Assembly (NCBI RefSeq): GCF_000970345.1
Contig: NZ_LAQU01000002.1
Location: forward strand, 248,001 to 312,000
Source of the DNA: Robbsia andropogonis
Lineage (GTDB): Bacteria > Pseudomonadota > Gammaproteobacteria > Burkholderiales > Burkholderiaceae
DNA length: 64,000 nucleotides
Direction of reading: 5' to 3'
In this document: positions 8,312 through 16,010 of the stretch, one piece after another
How the letters are laid out: every line of letters begins with the position of its first letter
Numbering within the stretch: position 1 is the first letter of the stretch
The notes under the pieces: generated by a model
Databases searched by the model: none
Seen by the model: the letters and a program-made list of their open reading frames with translations, nothing else
What the model was told of the DNA's origin: nothing
Position numbers and translations under genes: made by a program

Positions 8312-9912
8312 GCAGTGCTCTCCTCTATGTTTGATGGAGTAAATACGTTGTTATGGCGTGCCTTCAGCGCAGGCCGGTCAATCTTGCCGTTAGGGTTACG
8401 CGGCAGCGTGGTTTGCAGGTCAACGATAAGCGGCACCATGTAGCCGGGCAGCGTTTCGCGACACGCACGGATGATGTCGGCCCGTGCCGCGTCGGCATCG
8501 AGCGTGGACACCACGCAGGTCGCGATCGCTTCGCCGAGCGCCGGATGCGGGACGCCGAACGCGGCGGCTTCACGAATGTGCGGCAAGGCAAACAGCAAGT
8601 CCTCGATTTCGGTCGGACTGACGCGATAGCCGGAAGTCTTGATCATGTCGTCGCTGCGGGCCACGAAATACAGGTAGCCCTCCGCGTCGCGCCGCACGAG
8701 GTCACCCGACCAGACAGCAAGGCCCGAGCGCGGAATCTGTTTGTGCATGCCGGGAAAAGGCCTGAAACGGTGTTCGGTAAGTTGCGGCTGGTTCCAATAG
8801 CCGAGTGTGACGAAAGCGCCGCGGTGGACCAACTCGCCGGGCTCCTCTGGATCGCATTCGCTGCCGTCCGGACGCAGCACGAGAATCTGTGCATTCGGCA
8901 CGGCCTTGCCGATCGAGTTCGGACGCGCGTCCACATCGGCAGGCGAGAGATACGTAGAGCGGAACGCTTCGGTCAGCCCGTACATCAAATACGGATCCGC
9001 ATTCACGTAGAGGGCGCGCAGGCGGCGCAACAACGGTGTTGCAAGATGCCCCCCCGTGTTGGCGAAACGCCGGATCCGAGTGCGTGCCGGGTCGCTCCAG
9101 GAGACCGAGGCCAGTTGCATCCACAGCGGCGGCACGCCGGTAATCGAGGTGACGCCTTGTGCTTCGCAATAACGCGGCACATCCGCAGCCTGCAAGAAAT
9201 CGAGCGGCGTGTAGCAGGCGCCCGCGATCAATGCGCTGGTCAACTGACTGAGGCCGGCGTCGAAGCTCAACGGCAGCACGCCCAGAATCACGTCGGTATG
9301 ATCGAGGTGCTGATACGACGCGACGCTGTATGCACCTGACACGAGATTGCGTTGGGACAGCACGACGCCTTTCGGCTTACCGGTTGAACCGGACGTGTAG
9401 AGGATCGCCGCGGGATCGTCGTCGACTGCCGACAGCGGGCTCCAGCGGTTCCGGTCTTGCGGAACCGCACCACTTGTATCCACGCTGCCAGCCGCCTGCG
9501 TCAGCTCTGCGAGTGCTTCGATCAGCAGCACCTTGGGTAAGTCCGTCTCCGTGGTCAGCCACGGCATGCGCTTTAGCCGCTGCGCGCCGGTGATAAACAA
9601 GATTGCGCCACTGTCCGTCAGGATGTGCCGGATCTGCGCCTCCTTGAGTTGCGGATTGATGGGTACGAACAATGCGCCGACCGCATTGACAGCAAGAATG
9701 GACACCACTGTTTCGTATTGCTTCGGCGCATAGATGGCGACGCGGTCACCGACCACAACGCCTTGTGCTCGCAGCGCACCGGCAACGCATAACACCGCAT
9801 CCGCGAGTTGTGCATACGTCACCTCGCGCTGGCCGTCGGCGTAAGCGAGGTGTTGCGGCCAGCGACGGACACCGTCTTCGAACACATCGGCGATACCGAT
9901 CATGGGATTCAT
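8308..9912 (-). CDS. AMP-dependent acyl/aryl ligase
   Basis: A 534-residue ANL-superfamily adenylating enzyme. The phosphate loop LYTSGSTGKPKGVVLS is at about residues 171-186, with the YGLTEAF motif, SGDLVRRDAEGYLYFVARSDDMIKTSGYRVSP hinge region and the catalytic lysine in PRNPNGKIDRPAL near the C terminus. It activates a carboxylic acid as the acyl-AMP and would pass it to CoA or to the carrier protein at 14577-14831. AAGGAG before the ATG at 9912 decides the start over an ATG 21 bases upstream. It sits directly after the PLP decarboxylase gene, a pairing also seen in exosortase-associated and butirosin-type carrier-protein pathways. Confidence 0.87.
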   Translation of the reverse strand: MNPMIGIADVFEDGVRRWPQHLAYADGQREVTYAQLADAVLCVAGALRAQGVVVGDRVAIYAPKQYETVVSILAVNAVGALFVPINPQLKEAQIRHILTDSGAILFITGAQRLKRMPWLTTETDLPKVLLIEALAELTQAAGSVDTSGAVPQDRNRWSPLSAVDDDPAAILYTSGSTGKPKGVVLSQRNLVSGAYSVASYQHLDHTDVILGVLPLSFDAGLSQLTSALIAGACYTPLDFLQAADVPRYCEAQGVTSITGVPPLWMQLASVSWSDPARTRIRRFANTGGHLATPLLRRLRALYVNADPYLMYGLTEAFRSTYLSPADVDARPNSIGKAVPNAQILVLRPDGSECDPEEPGELVHRGAFVTLGYWNQPQLTEHRFRPFPGMHKQIPRSGLAVWSGDLVRRDAEGYLYFVARSDDMIKTSGYRVSPTEIEDLLFALPHIREAAAFGVPHPALGEAIATCVVSTLDADAARADIIRACRETLPGYMVPLIVDLQTTLPRNPNGKIDRPALKARHNNVFTPSNIEESTA

Positions 9913-9933
9913 GAACGACTCCTTGAAATGCAT

Positions 9934-11118
9934 CTAGGCAGGTTTGATGTAGACATGCGCAGCACCGTGAGACAGGAAATCGCTCATCGTATAAGTGCGG
10001 TTGTAAGCGCCGCATTGAGAGAACACCGCCAGGTCACCCGGCTGCGGCGCGGCTACATCCTTACTGTGACCGATCACGTCGGCGCGGCTGCAGGTGCTGC
10101 CGACGAACACGGTTGACTGCGCCGCAGCAGCGGCAGCGGTCGAGCGACGCACCAGTCGCGGCGTCTTCAAATGTCGAATCACGGACTCGGTCTGCGCAAG
10201 CAGGAAGTTGTGACTGATGCCCCCATCGCATACCGCGATCGTGCGGTTAGCCCAGTGCTTCACCGCCATGATTCGTGTGACGAAGATTCCGGCGTCCGCG
10301 AAAATTGCCCTGCCTGATTCGTGTGCGAGCGAGTAGCGCGCCGCCAGCGGCTCGACGGCGGCACGATAGCGCTCGAACGCTTCCAGCTGAACCGGTTGTT
10401 CAGGGAAGCCGCCGCCAAGGCTCAACGCTTCGAACGGCGCGCCATTGGTCGATGTTAGGTCGCGGGCGAGCGACTCCAACGCCGCGGGCAAGGCAAGTGT
10501 CTCGGGCTCCGTCCCGTCGCCGCGCAAGAACGAGTGCGGGCCGGAAAATACATGCAGACCGTTGACCCGCATGCCGGCCGCCACTAATGTCTGCAGTGAC
10601 GCTAACGCTTCATTGGATGTCATACCGAAATGGTCATGCCAATTTGAGCGTGAGCGGGCACCTGCCAGATCGCCGGCATTCAGACGCAGCAACAGCTTGC
10701 CCAGCGTCGCACCGCCGGCAACTGCCTCGCGGGCCAGAGGAATGAAGCGTGCAACGTGATCGAGGCTGTCGAGCACGAAGTTGCAGCGCGACGCAAGCCC
10801 GGCGCGAATGAAATCCTCGTTCATCGACGGGTTGTTCAGATAACGGGGAGCCTTGATGCGGCCGACCACGATGTCAAGCTCTCCGCGGCTCGCGAGTTCG
10901 ACGCCGTCCTCGTAGGCATGGCCGCAGCGCATCAGCATGTCTTCGTTGGGATTGGCTTTCAACGAAACGATCAACCGTGTGCCGAGTTGCGCCTTCAGTG
11001 CGCGATAGCGGGCAATCGCGATCTCGGGTTCGTACACATAGCAAGGCGTCTTGAGGTCGGCAAGCCACGCATCGTCTTGCCCGGCGATCTCGGCGCCCTT
11101 TTGGGTTTCACTGTGCAT
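9934..11118 (-). CDS. Type III (alanine racemase-fold) PLP-dependent decarboxylase
   Basis: A 394-residue fold-type III decarboxylase related to diaminopimelate and ornithine decarboxylases. The PLP lysine is K54 in VSLKANPNED; the phosphate-binding loop is SLGGGFPEQ; the C-terminal domain has GSTCSRADVIG (cysteine from the partner subunit) and CGAYNRTY, which places substrate and PLP. It should decarboxylate an amino acid, possibly while carrier-bound as BtrK does in butirosin biosynthesis. The specificity loop is not close enough to name LysA or SpeC. The gene overlaps the KASIII gene upstream by 11 bases and precedes the AMP-ligase by 21. Confidence 0.85.
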   Translation of the reverse strand: MHSETQKGAEIAGQDDAWLADLKTPCYVYEPEIAIARYRALKAQLGTRLIVSLKANPNEDMLMRCGHAYEDGVELASRGELDIVVGRIKAPRYLNNPSMNEDFIRAGLASRCNFVLDSLDHVARFIPLAREAVAGGATLGKLLLRLNAGDLAGARSRSNWHDHFGMTSNEALASLQTLVAAGMRVNGLHVFSGPHSFLRGDGTEPETLALPAALESLARDLTSTNGAPFEALSLGGGFPEQPVQLEAFERYRAAVEPLAARYSLAHESGRAIFADAGIFVTRIMAVKHWANRTIAVCDGGISHNFLLAQTESVIRHLKTPRLVRRSTAAAAAAQSTVFVGSTCSRADVIGHSKDVAAPQPGDLAVFSQCGAYNRTYTMSDFLSHGAAHVYIKPA

Positions 11119-12097
11119 GGCTTACCACCGGATGCAGCGAGACCGCCGCGTACGCGCCACAATTCGACTGCATGATGCCCAGCACGCGCTGACCTTTGTC
11201 AATTGCGTCAAGACCGACCTCCGCCATATTGATGGGGAAATCCGAGCAGCATGCGTGGCCGCGTGCGTAGATGTTATGCGTGTACAGCCGGTCGGCCGGC
11301 ACCCGCATTGCGCGGCACAGGGAGTTCCAGCCGGGCAGATCAGCGTTGTGCGGCAGCAGCAAATCGTAGTCTTGCAGCGCGACATCGTCCAAAGCGACAG
11401 CCGCTTCGATCGCCTTGCGCGTATAAGGCCATTCCATCGCGATCAGATCGGCCTCGTTTTCGGCAACCGTATCCGAGCCGCGATACCACTTCGCATGCGT
11501 CTGGATAGCGATCTTTCCAAGGCGATTCTTGGTGCTGTTGCGGGTCAGCAGCATCGCCGCCGCGCCGTCACATTGCACACCGGTGACCTGACGCATGCGG
11601 AAATCCTCACCGTACACGCGGTCCGACGACACGATGACGGCCGCGTCCATTTGCGGGAAACGGCGCATCAGTGCATGCACTGTTTCGATGCCGGCGGCCA
11701 CCGATACGCAGTTGAGCTGGGCGACCGAACCAAGCCACAATGGCTTGATGCCAAAGCTCGCCGCAATTTCATGCGGCAAGCTGCGCGGTGCCGGCGGCAC
11801 GCTGAACTGCTGCGTATGCACATGAACAATCGCGCCGATGTCGGAAGGATTAAGCCGGGCCGTATCAATCAAGCGGCCCATCGCCCCGATGGCCAGATCG
11901 GTTTCGCTGATGTCGAGCGCCATATGGAAATAGCGGCTGCCGGAACGGGCAATCGCCGCGGCGCGTTCGGCCGGATAACCACGTTCCGCGGCCCAGGCTT
12001 CGATGTCGACGGGTTCGCCCGGCAACTCGTAGGCAGCCTCTTCTATGCCAAGCCACGAGCCGGCCGCGCTATGTGCGGAATGGAAGGTCGTCGTCAT
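11108..12097 (-). CDS. 3-oxoacyl-ACP synthase III family protein
   Basis: A 329-residue KASIII-fold enzyme. The nucleophilic cysteine is C130 in GSVAQLNCVSVAAGIETV. VIVSSDRVYGEDFRMRQVTGVQCDGAAAMLL matches the GDGA-type region, and LLPHNADLPGWN supplies the histidine. The usual asparagine loop is replaced by RGHACCSDFPINMAEVGL, so chemistry may differ from simple decarboxylative condensation; acyl transfer or ester/amide formation, as in CerJ-like KASIII relatives, is possible. It starts 11 bases after the diiron oxygenase gene and overlaps the decarboxylase gene by 11. This is the most enzyme-like of the three KASIII relatives in the cluster. Confidence 0.78.
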   Translation of the reverse strand: MTTTFHSAHSAAGSWLGIEEAAYELPGEPVDIEAWAAERGYPAERAAAIARSGSRYFHMALDISETDLAIGAMGRLIDTARLNPSDIGAIVHVHTQQFSVPPAPRSLPHEIAASFGIKPLWLGSVAQLNCVSVAAGIETVHALMRRFPQMDAAVIVSSDRVYGEDFRMRQVTGVQCDGAAAMLLTRNSTKNRLGKIAIQTHAKWYRGSDTVAENEADLIAMEWPYTRKAIEAAVALDDVALQDYDLLLPHNADLPGWNSLCRAMRVPADRLYTHNIYARGHACCSDFPINMAEVGLDAIDKGQRVLGIMQSNCGAYAAVSLHPVVSHAQ

Positions 12098-12108
12098 GTT
12101 TGATCGGA

Positions 12109-13089
12109 TTAATTTAACGGCATGTCGGCGTAGTCGAGCACATCGAGCTTCTGGAAGGTGTCTCGCACGGTTGGCGTCAGCAGGCCCATTTCCCGAATGG
12201 TCGGCACCAGGCGTCGGAAAATCGAGCGACGGATCGAACTCGATACCGGTGACTCACGAACCATGGCGCTGCATTCGCGTTTCGACATACCCATCGGCTC
12301 CCAGATGTCGTCCGCGGTCAAATGGTCGTACAACACGGAAGCGCCTTCGCAGATGAATTCCTCGCGCTCGCGCAATTCGTAGGAGCTCATCTCCTGGTAC
12401 ACCCGGCACAGCGTGATGCGGCCCACCGCAAAGTGACGAGATTCATCGCGCTGGATGCGCTGGAAGAGATCCTTGATGAACGGATCCTGGCTGTACGCGA
12501 CCACGCTCTGGAAAATCGACAGCGCGATACCCTCGACCAGCACCTGCATGCCGAGATTGGTCATATCGAGCGCATTGCTGGTAATCGTGTCTTCTAGCAA
12601 GCTCTTCAATGAATGGCTCATCGGATAGCGTACGTCGATCTTTTCAACGAGACGCGAATAGGCTTCAACGTGTCGTGCCTCGTCCATCACCTGAGTGGCG
12701 GCGCAAAGGCGTGCACTCAGACCATCCTCCGCGGAAGCGAGCTTCGACGCACAAATCAGTGCCGCCTGCTCACCGTGCAAGATCTGCGACAACAGCCAGC
12801 CCTGTGCGTGGTGACGCACTTCGCTGCGTTCGCGCTCGTTGAACTTGCTCCACAATTCGGAACCGTAAATCAGTAGGGTCGGGTCGGGCATCCCAAGTGG
12901 GTTCGATACGTCAAGCTGATGGCTCCAGTCCACATCGGTCGCGACGTCCCATTGCGCACCTTTGGCCTTCTCGTACAGGCGGTTCAGTGCCGCCTCTCGC
13001 ATCTCGTAGTCACCTGACATCAGAGCTTCGACTGGCATCGACCAGCGAAGATCCTGGTGATCGGAAAGGGCTATCGTTGCGGTATTCAT
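12109..13089 (-). CDS. Diiron carboxylate oxygenase (ferritin/R2-like)
   Basis: A 326-residue soluble helical protein with a full set of diiron ligands: E107 in LHGEQAAL, E137 and H140 in MDEARHVE, E186 in LVEGIAL, and E216 and H219 in RDESRHFAV. The two ExxH pairs each follow the partner glutamate by 30 residues, as in ribonucleotide reductase R2, acyl-ACP desaturases and AurF/CmlI-type N-oxygenases. It should activate O2 for hydroxylation, desaturation or amine oxidation; next to a PLP decarboxylase that would make an amine, N-oxygenation is an attractive but unproven idea. It overlaps the small unknown gene upstream by 4 bases. Confidence 0.78.
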   Translation of the reverse strand: MNTATIALSDHQDLRWSMPVEALMSGDYEMREAALNRLYEKAKGAQWDVATDVDWSHQLDVSNPLGMPDPTLLIYGSELWSKFNERERSEVRHHAQGWLLSQILHGEQAALICASKLASAEDGLSARLCAATQVMDEARHVEAYSRLVEKIDVRYPMSHSLKSLLEDTITSNALDMTNLGMQVLVEGIALSIFQSVVAYSQDPFIKDLFQRIQRDESRHFAVGRITLCRVYQEMSSYELREREEFICEGASVLYDHLTADDIWEPMGMSKRECSAMVRESPVSSSIRRSIFRRLVPTIREMGLLTPTVRDTFQKLDVLDYADMPLN

Positions 13090-13691
13090 ATTCTGTGCTC
13101 CCCGGCTGCGCCGCAGTGTGGGATGGGGTTAGTGGGATGAAAGGGGGCATGACGCAAACCAATACCAAAGTGCGACCAGTCCGAGCGCATGAGTTCATCG
13201 AACGGCTCGGTCAATGACTTTGGCCAGACACCGCAATGCACACTGTTGTCGCCGGAAAAGTCAAGATCGCGCCGGATCCTGTCTCCGACCCAGACGACCG
13301 GTTCACCACGCGCCGCATGCCAGCGCGCTTCTTTCGAGAGTGATACCCCCAGCAGCACGTCGGCATGTAATAGTGCATCCGGCAACGGTCCGAAGTAAGG
13401 CGCGCAGACTTCAATGAACAAGTGAACATCTGCATGGATTTCCCGTCGAATTCGTATGCTCAGCTCGGCGAAAAAAGCGAAGTACTGCAGGTTGTCGAGC
13501 AGCACGCGACGCGCGTCTTCCGGCCTGTCCATATGGTCGAAGCAGACAGGTTCGCAAGGGCTTTCAGCCTGCATGGCGCGCGCATAGTCGGCTGCCGTTT
13601 CGAGCGGCATGCGATATGCGTTGGCGGGCACGGTAAACAGCCGCTGCGGATAACGGACCATGTGATACACGAGAGGAATCAGCGCAGACAT
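13086..13691 (-). CDS. Uncharacterised cluster protein
   Basis: A 201-residue protein I do not recognise. It has no signal peptide or clear membrane segment. The ATG at 13691 (MSALIPLVYHMVRYPQRLF) has GGAG 8-9 bases upstream inside the end of the preceding gene; a TTG two codons earlier is less likely. A central stretch with acidic and histidine residues (EIHADVHLFIEVCAPYFGPLPD) and a C-terminal histidine/cysteine-rich part (SVHCGVWP, HFGIGLRHAPFHP, HCGAAGEH) could bind metal, but no catalytic motif is evident. Its tight placement, 2 bases after a KASIII-like gene and overlapping the diiron oxygenase gene, suggests it works with one of them. Confidence 0.6.
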   Translation of the reverse strand: MSALIPLVYHMVRYPQRLFTVPANAYRMPLETAADYARAMQAESPCEPVCFDHMDRPEDARRVLLDNLQYFAFFAELSIRIRREIHADVHLFIEVCAPYFGPLPDALLHADVLLGVSLSKEARWHAARGEPVVWVGDRIRRDLDFSGDNSVHCGVWPKSLTEPFDELMRSDWSHFGIGLRHAPFHPTNPIPHCGAAGEHRI

Positions 13692-13693
13692 GA

Positions 13694-14569
13694 TCAAAGC
13701 TCCAGCGACAGTTGAGCACCGGGGGCAAACCCGACTTCGGCGATCGAGTAATACCCGTTCAGCGCAAGTGAACTAACGATCACGTTCTGACGTATGTCCG
13801 CGTCGCGTGCTTCGGCTTGTGCGAGTAGCAGCGCGATCCACGGGTCGCTGCCGAACGAGTGGCCGAAACGCGCATGACCATCCGGGCAAAGCGGCGTCTT
13901 GCCGATGGCCGCCAGCATCGCCCGACGCGATGTCGGGGGGAAAAATGGCAAAGCGACGCTCACGCCCGGCCGCTGCGAGTAGAAACCGCGTAGCTCGCGT
14001 CCCATTTGCACGACGGCCACTTGTGGTGGCGCTGACATGTTGCGCAGCGGAGCCGCCACGCTGTCTGCAACGTCGACCAGCATGGTGCAAACGCCGAAAC
14101 CCGAATTACCCCATGCCGGATTACCATGCCAGTAGGTAAAGCCATGCACGTCGACATCCACGATCTGCAGCAGCAACACATGCGAGTTCGACGAGGCAGC
14201 CTTCGCGAACGCCCGGCGAAACACGTATCCCCAGCCGGCACATTCGTACGAGCAGGTCATCCATTCGGGCGGATAATCATTTTGTCCGGCAACCCCCTCG
14301 ATGAACGCGTGATGCTGCGGCGAACCGTTCATCAACAACATCGACAGGATCGTAGAACTGATCACATAGTCGGCGGCGCGATCATGCCCGCAAATGTGTT
14401 CGCGTTCTTCCGCGACGAGCATGCCGAGCGCGCGTGCCTCTTGCTCCAGCCTTTTCACCTCGTGTCCGCGCACCGGCTCGATGCGCCGGTAGCGAAGTGC
14501 CTGCAACGTCAGCGCCGGACGAGCCGACTCCGTATTGTGAGCGGCAGAATGCTGAAAGGGCGTGGGCAT
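13694..14569 (-). CDS. Divergent KASIII-like protein
   Basis: A 291-residue protein that reads as a third, very divergent thiolase/KASIII-fold member. TCSYECAGWGYVFRRAFAKA at about residues 105-124 mimics the cysteine-bearing nucleophile elbow (C110), and VLLLQIVDVDVHGFTYWHG followed by WGNSGFGVCTMLVDVADSV mimics the later core strand and GDGA-type turn. The C-terminal NVIVSSLALNGYYSIAEVGFAPGA is in the place of the histidine/asparagine loops, but neither residue is obvious. The assignment is from pattern only and the protein is shorter than normal KASIII. The ATG at 14569 lies 7 bases after the ACP stop with no clear ribosome binding site, suggesting coupled translation. Confidence 0.5.
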   Translation of the reverse strand: MPTPFQHSAAHNTESARPALTLQALRYRRIEPVRGHEVKRLEQEARALGMLVAEEREHICGHDRAADYVISSTILSMLLMNGSPQHHAFIEGVAGQNDYPPEWMTCSYECAGWGYVFRRAFAKAASSNSHVLLLQIVDVDVHGFTYWHGNPAWGNSGFGVCTMLVDVADSVAAPLRNMSAPPQVAVVQMGRELRGFYSQRPGVSVALPFFPPTSRRAMLAAIGKTPLCPDGHARFGHSFGSDPWIALLLAQAEARDADIRQNVIVSSLALNGYYSIAEVGFAPGAQLSLEL

Positions 14570-14576
14570 TGGCGAC

Positions 14577-14831
14577 TCAGGCGGCCTGCTGCTGATGACG
14601 CAGCTGCGTATCAAGTTGCTGGAGGGTCGTGTACTGCGTGATATTGAGCGCTTCCGGATCGATCGAACCGTACAACTGCTCGCAGAAAACGATCATCTCG
14701 ACGATGTTCAACGAATCAATGCCCAATTCACCGATACCGGCGTCGGTCGTGACTGTCTCGACATTGAGGATTTTCGCTACCTCGCGAGCAAGGATATCGA
14801 GCGAGTCGGCCGGAACGTTTGTGGTTGTCAT
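14577..14831 (-). CDS. Acyl carrier protein
   Basis: An 84-residue carrier protein. The phosphopantetheine attachment serine is S40 in the motif GIDSLN, flanked by helix patterns typical of ACPs (ILAREVAKILNVE before, IVEMIVFCEQLYG after). The start MTTTNVPADS is set by AAGGA 8 bases upstream; an alternative 11 codons earlier lacks such a site. It is the only carrier protein in the cluster, so both AMP-ligases, the decarboxylase and the KASIII relatives may all act on chains tethered here. It lies between the dehydrogenase-like gene (57-base gap) and the divergent KASIII-like gene. Confidence 0.9.
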   Translation of the reverse strand: MTTTNVPADSLDILAREVAKILNVETVTTDAGIGELGIDSLNIVEMIVFCEQLYGSIDPEALNITQYTTLQQLDTQLRHQQQAA

Positions 14832-14888
14832 GTCTAGGTCCTTCAGGTTGAAAATGGCGATCAAGGTTGATCCCTGGATTGCCGGGGT

Positions 14889-15992
14889 TTAACTACCGGA
14901 GTGACTGCGCAAGCTCTTGCGCAGTTCGTGAAAACAGCGATACGAACTGCCTTCCATCTTCGAGAACGCGAGCAGATCACGCTGGTCATCGAACATTGCG
15001 ACCGCACCGCTTTGCACAAGATTCGTAAGAAATTCATTGGACAACATCTTGATCGCGAGCACGCGCTGCACTTTACGGAAGCTGTAGAGTTCCTGTTGCG
15101 TCTGACTGTAAGAGAAATCTGCAATGAACCGATGCAGTTCCTGTTCGGCCCGGCCAAGTACAACGCGGCCTTCGCGCTCCAGCCAACTGATGTGGGCCAT
15201 CAGCGCGCGTACGAAGTACGGACGCACTACGGTCAGATGTTTGTTGAATACGGTCGGACCACCAATCCTCAACCGGTCGGCCGAACCAACACGCACGTTA
15301 CCGGTCACGTTGGCGAGTTGCAGATTACCGGCAAGAAAAGGGGCACCGAACGTCTCGCGCTTGAGCGTGCGATACTCGTCTGGCCATACGAGATAAGCCG
15401 CCGGAAACATCACACCCGGCAAGCGTGCGGCGATCACGGCCATGCAGTCGCGCTGCGCCTCGATACCCCAGACTTTGTCGACCTTTAGCTGGATACCGCT
15501 TTCGTCGGCCGTCGCGCAGGTACGCCACGCGCCGAGTGTCGGCCCACCGCCGTCGCTCATCAGAAACGCGAAGGGATGGCCAGCATCGATGCAGTCAGAG
15601 GCTCGCTTGTTTTGCTCCGGAGAGAAGAACAAGCCGAACATGATGCGGATAAACGCACGCATGAACGGTTTGAAGTTGCGATGCAGTCCGTCGCGTTCGA
15701 TTTCGAGCAATATTCTTTCGGTAAGTGGCGCTTCCTCGTGGCGCAGTAACATTGACGCATCGGCACCGTTATGCGCTACGGGCAAGGCCGACTGCAATCC
15801 GATCACCATTTCACTGTCGAGCAGCCTCACGGCGGCGGCTTTGATAAGGGCGCGCGCGGCTGCGGGCGGTGTGCCGAGCACGTCGAGATGACGTAGCACC
15901 GCGAAGGCGGTGTTGTCAGCCAGCAGCGTCGCGTCGCGCTGCCTTGCAAACGGTCTGTTCGAGGAAATTTGAGCAATATCAAGCATGGTCAT
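14889..15992 (-). CDS. Acyl-CoA dehydrogenase-like protein, divergent
   Basis: A 367-residue protein with the outline of an acyl-CoA dehydrogenase: a helical N-terminal third, then FAFLMSDGGGPTLGAWRTCATADESGIQLKVDKVWGIEAQRDCMAVIAA, which parallels the middle beta-domain (T-E-x-G-S ... G-x-K-x-x-I-T-N) of that family, then a helical C terminus. Standard FAD motifs and the catalytic glutamate are not clear, so it may be a carrier-protein-bound variant or inactive in dehydrogenation. It starts 18 bases after the outer-membrane protein gene and is followed by the ACP gene. An in-frame ATG two codons later is an alternative start. Confidence 0.6.
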   Translation of the reverse strand: MTMLDIAQISSNRPFARQRDATLLADNTAFAVLRHLDVLGTPPAAARALIKAAAVRLLDSEMVIGLQSALPVAHNGADASMLLRHEEAPLTERILLEIERDGLHRNFKPFMRAFIRIMFGLFFSPEQNKRASDCIDAGHPFAFLMSDGGGPTLGAWRTCATADESGIQLKVDKVWGIEAQRDCMAVIAARLPGVMFPAAYLVWPDEYRTLKRETFGAPFLAGNLQLANVTGNVRVGSADRLRIGGPTVFNKHLTVVRPYFVRALMAHISWLEREGRVVLGRAEQELHRFIADFSYSQTQQELYSFRKVQRVLAIKMLSNEFLTNLVQSGAVAMFDDQRDLLAFSKMEGSSYRCFHELRKSLRSHSGS

Positions 15993-16010
15993 GATGGGAA
16001 GAATCCTGAT

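Noticed and set aside
4115-11118. Citrate synthase plus type III decarboxylase suggests a staphyloferrin-like siderophore locus.
   Set aside because: No IucA/IucC-type siderophore synthetase and no TonB receptor is present, while FAAL, ACP and KASIII relatives are.
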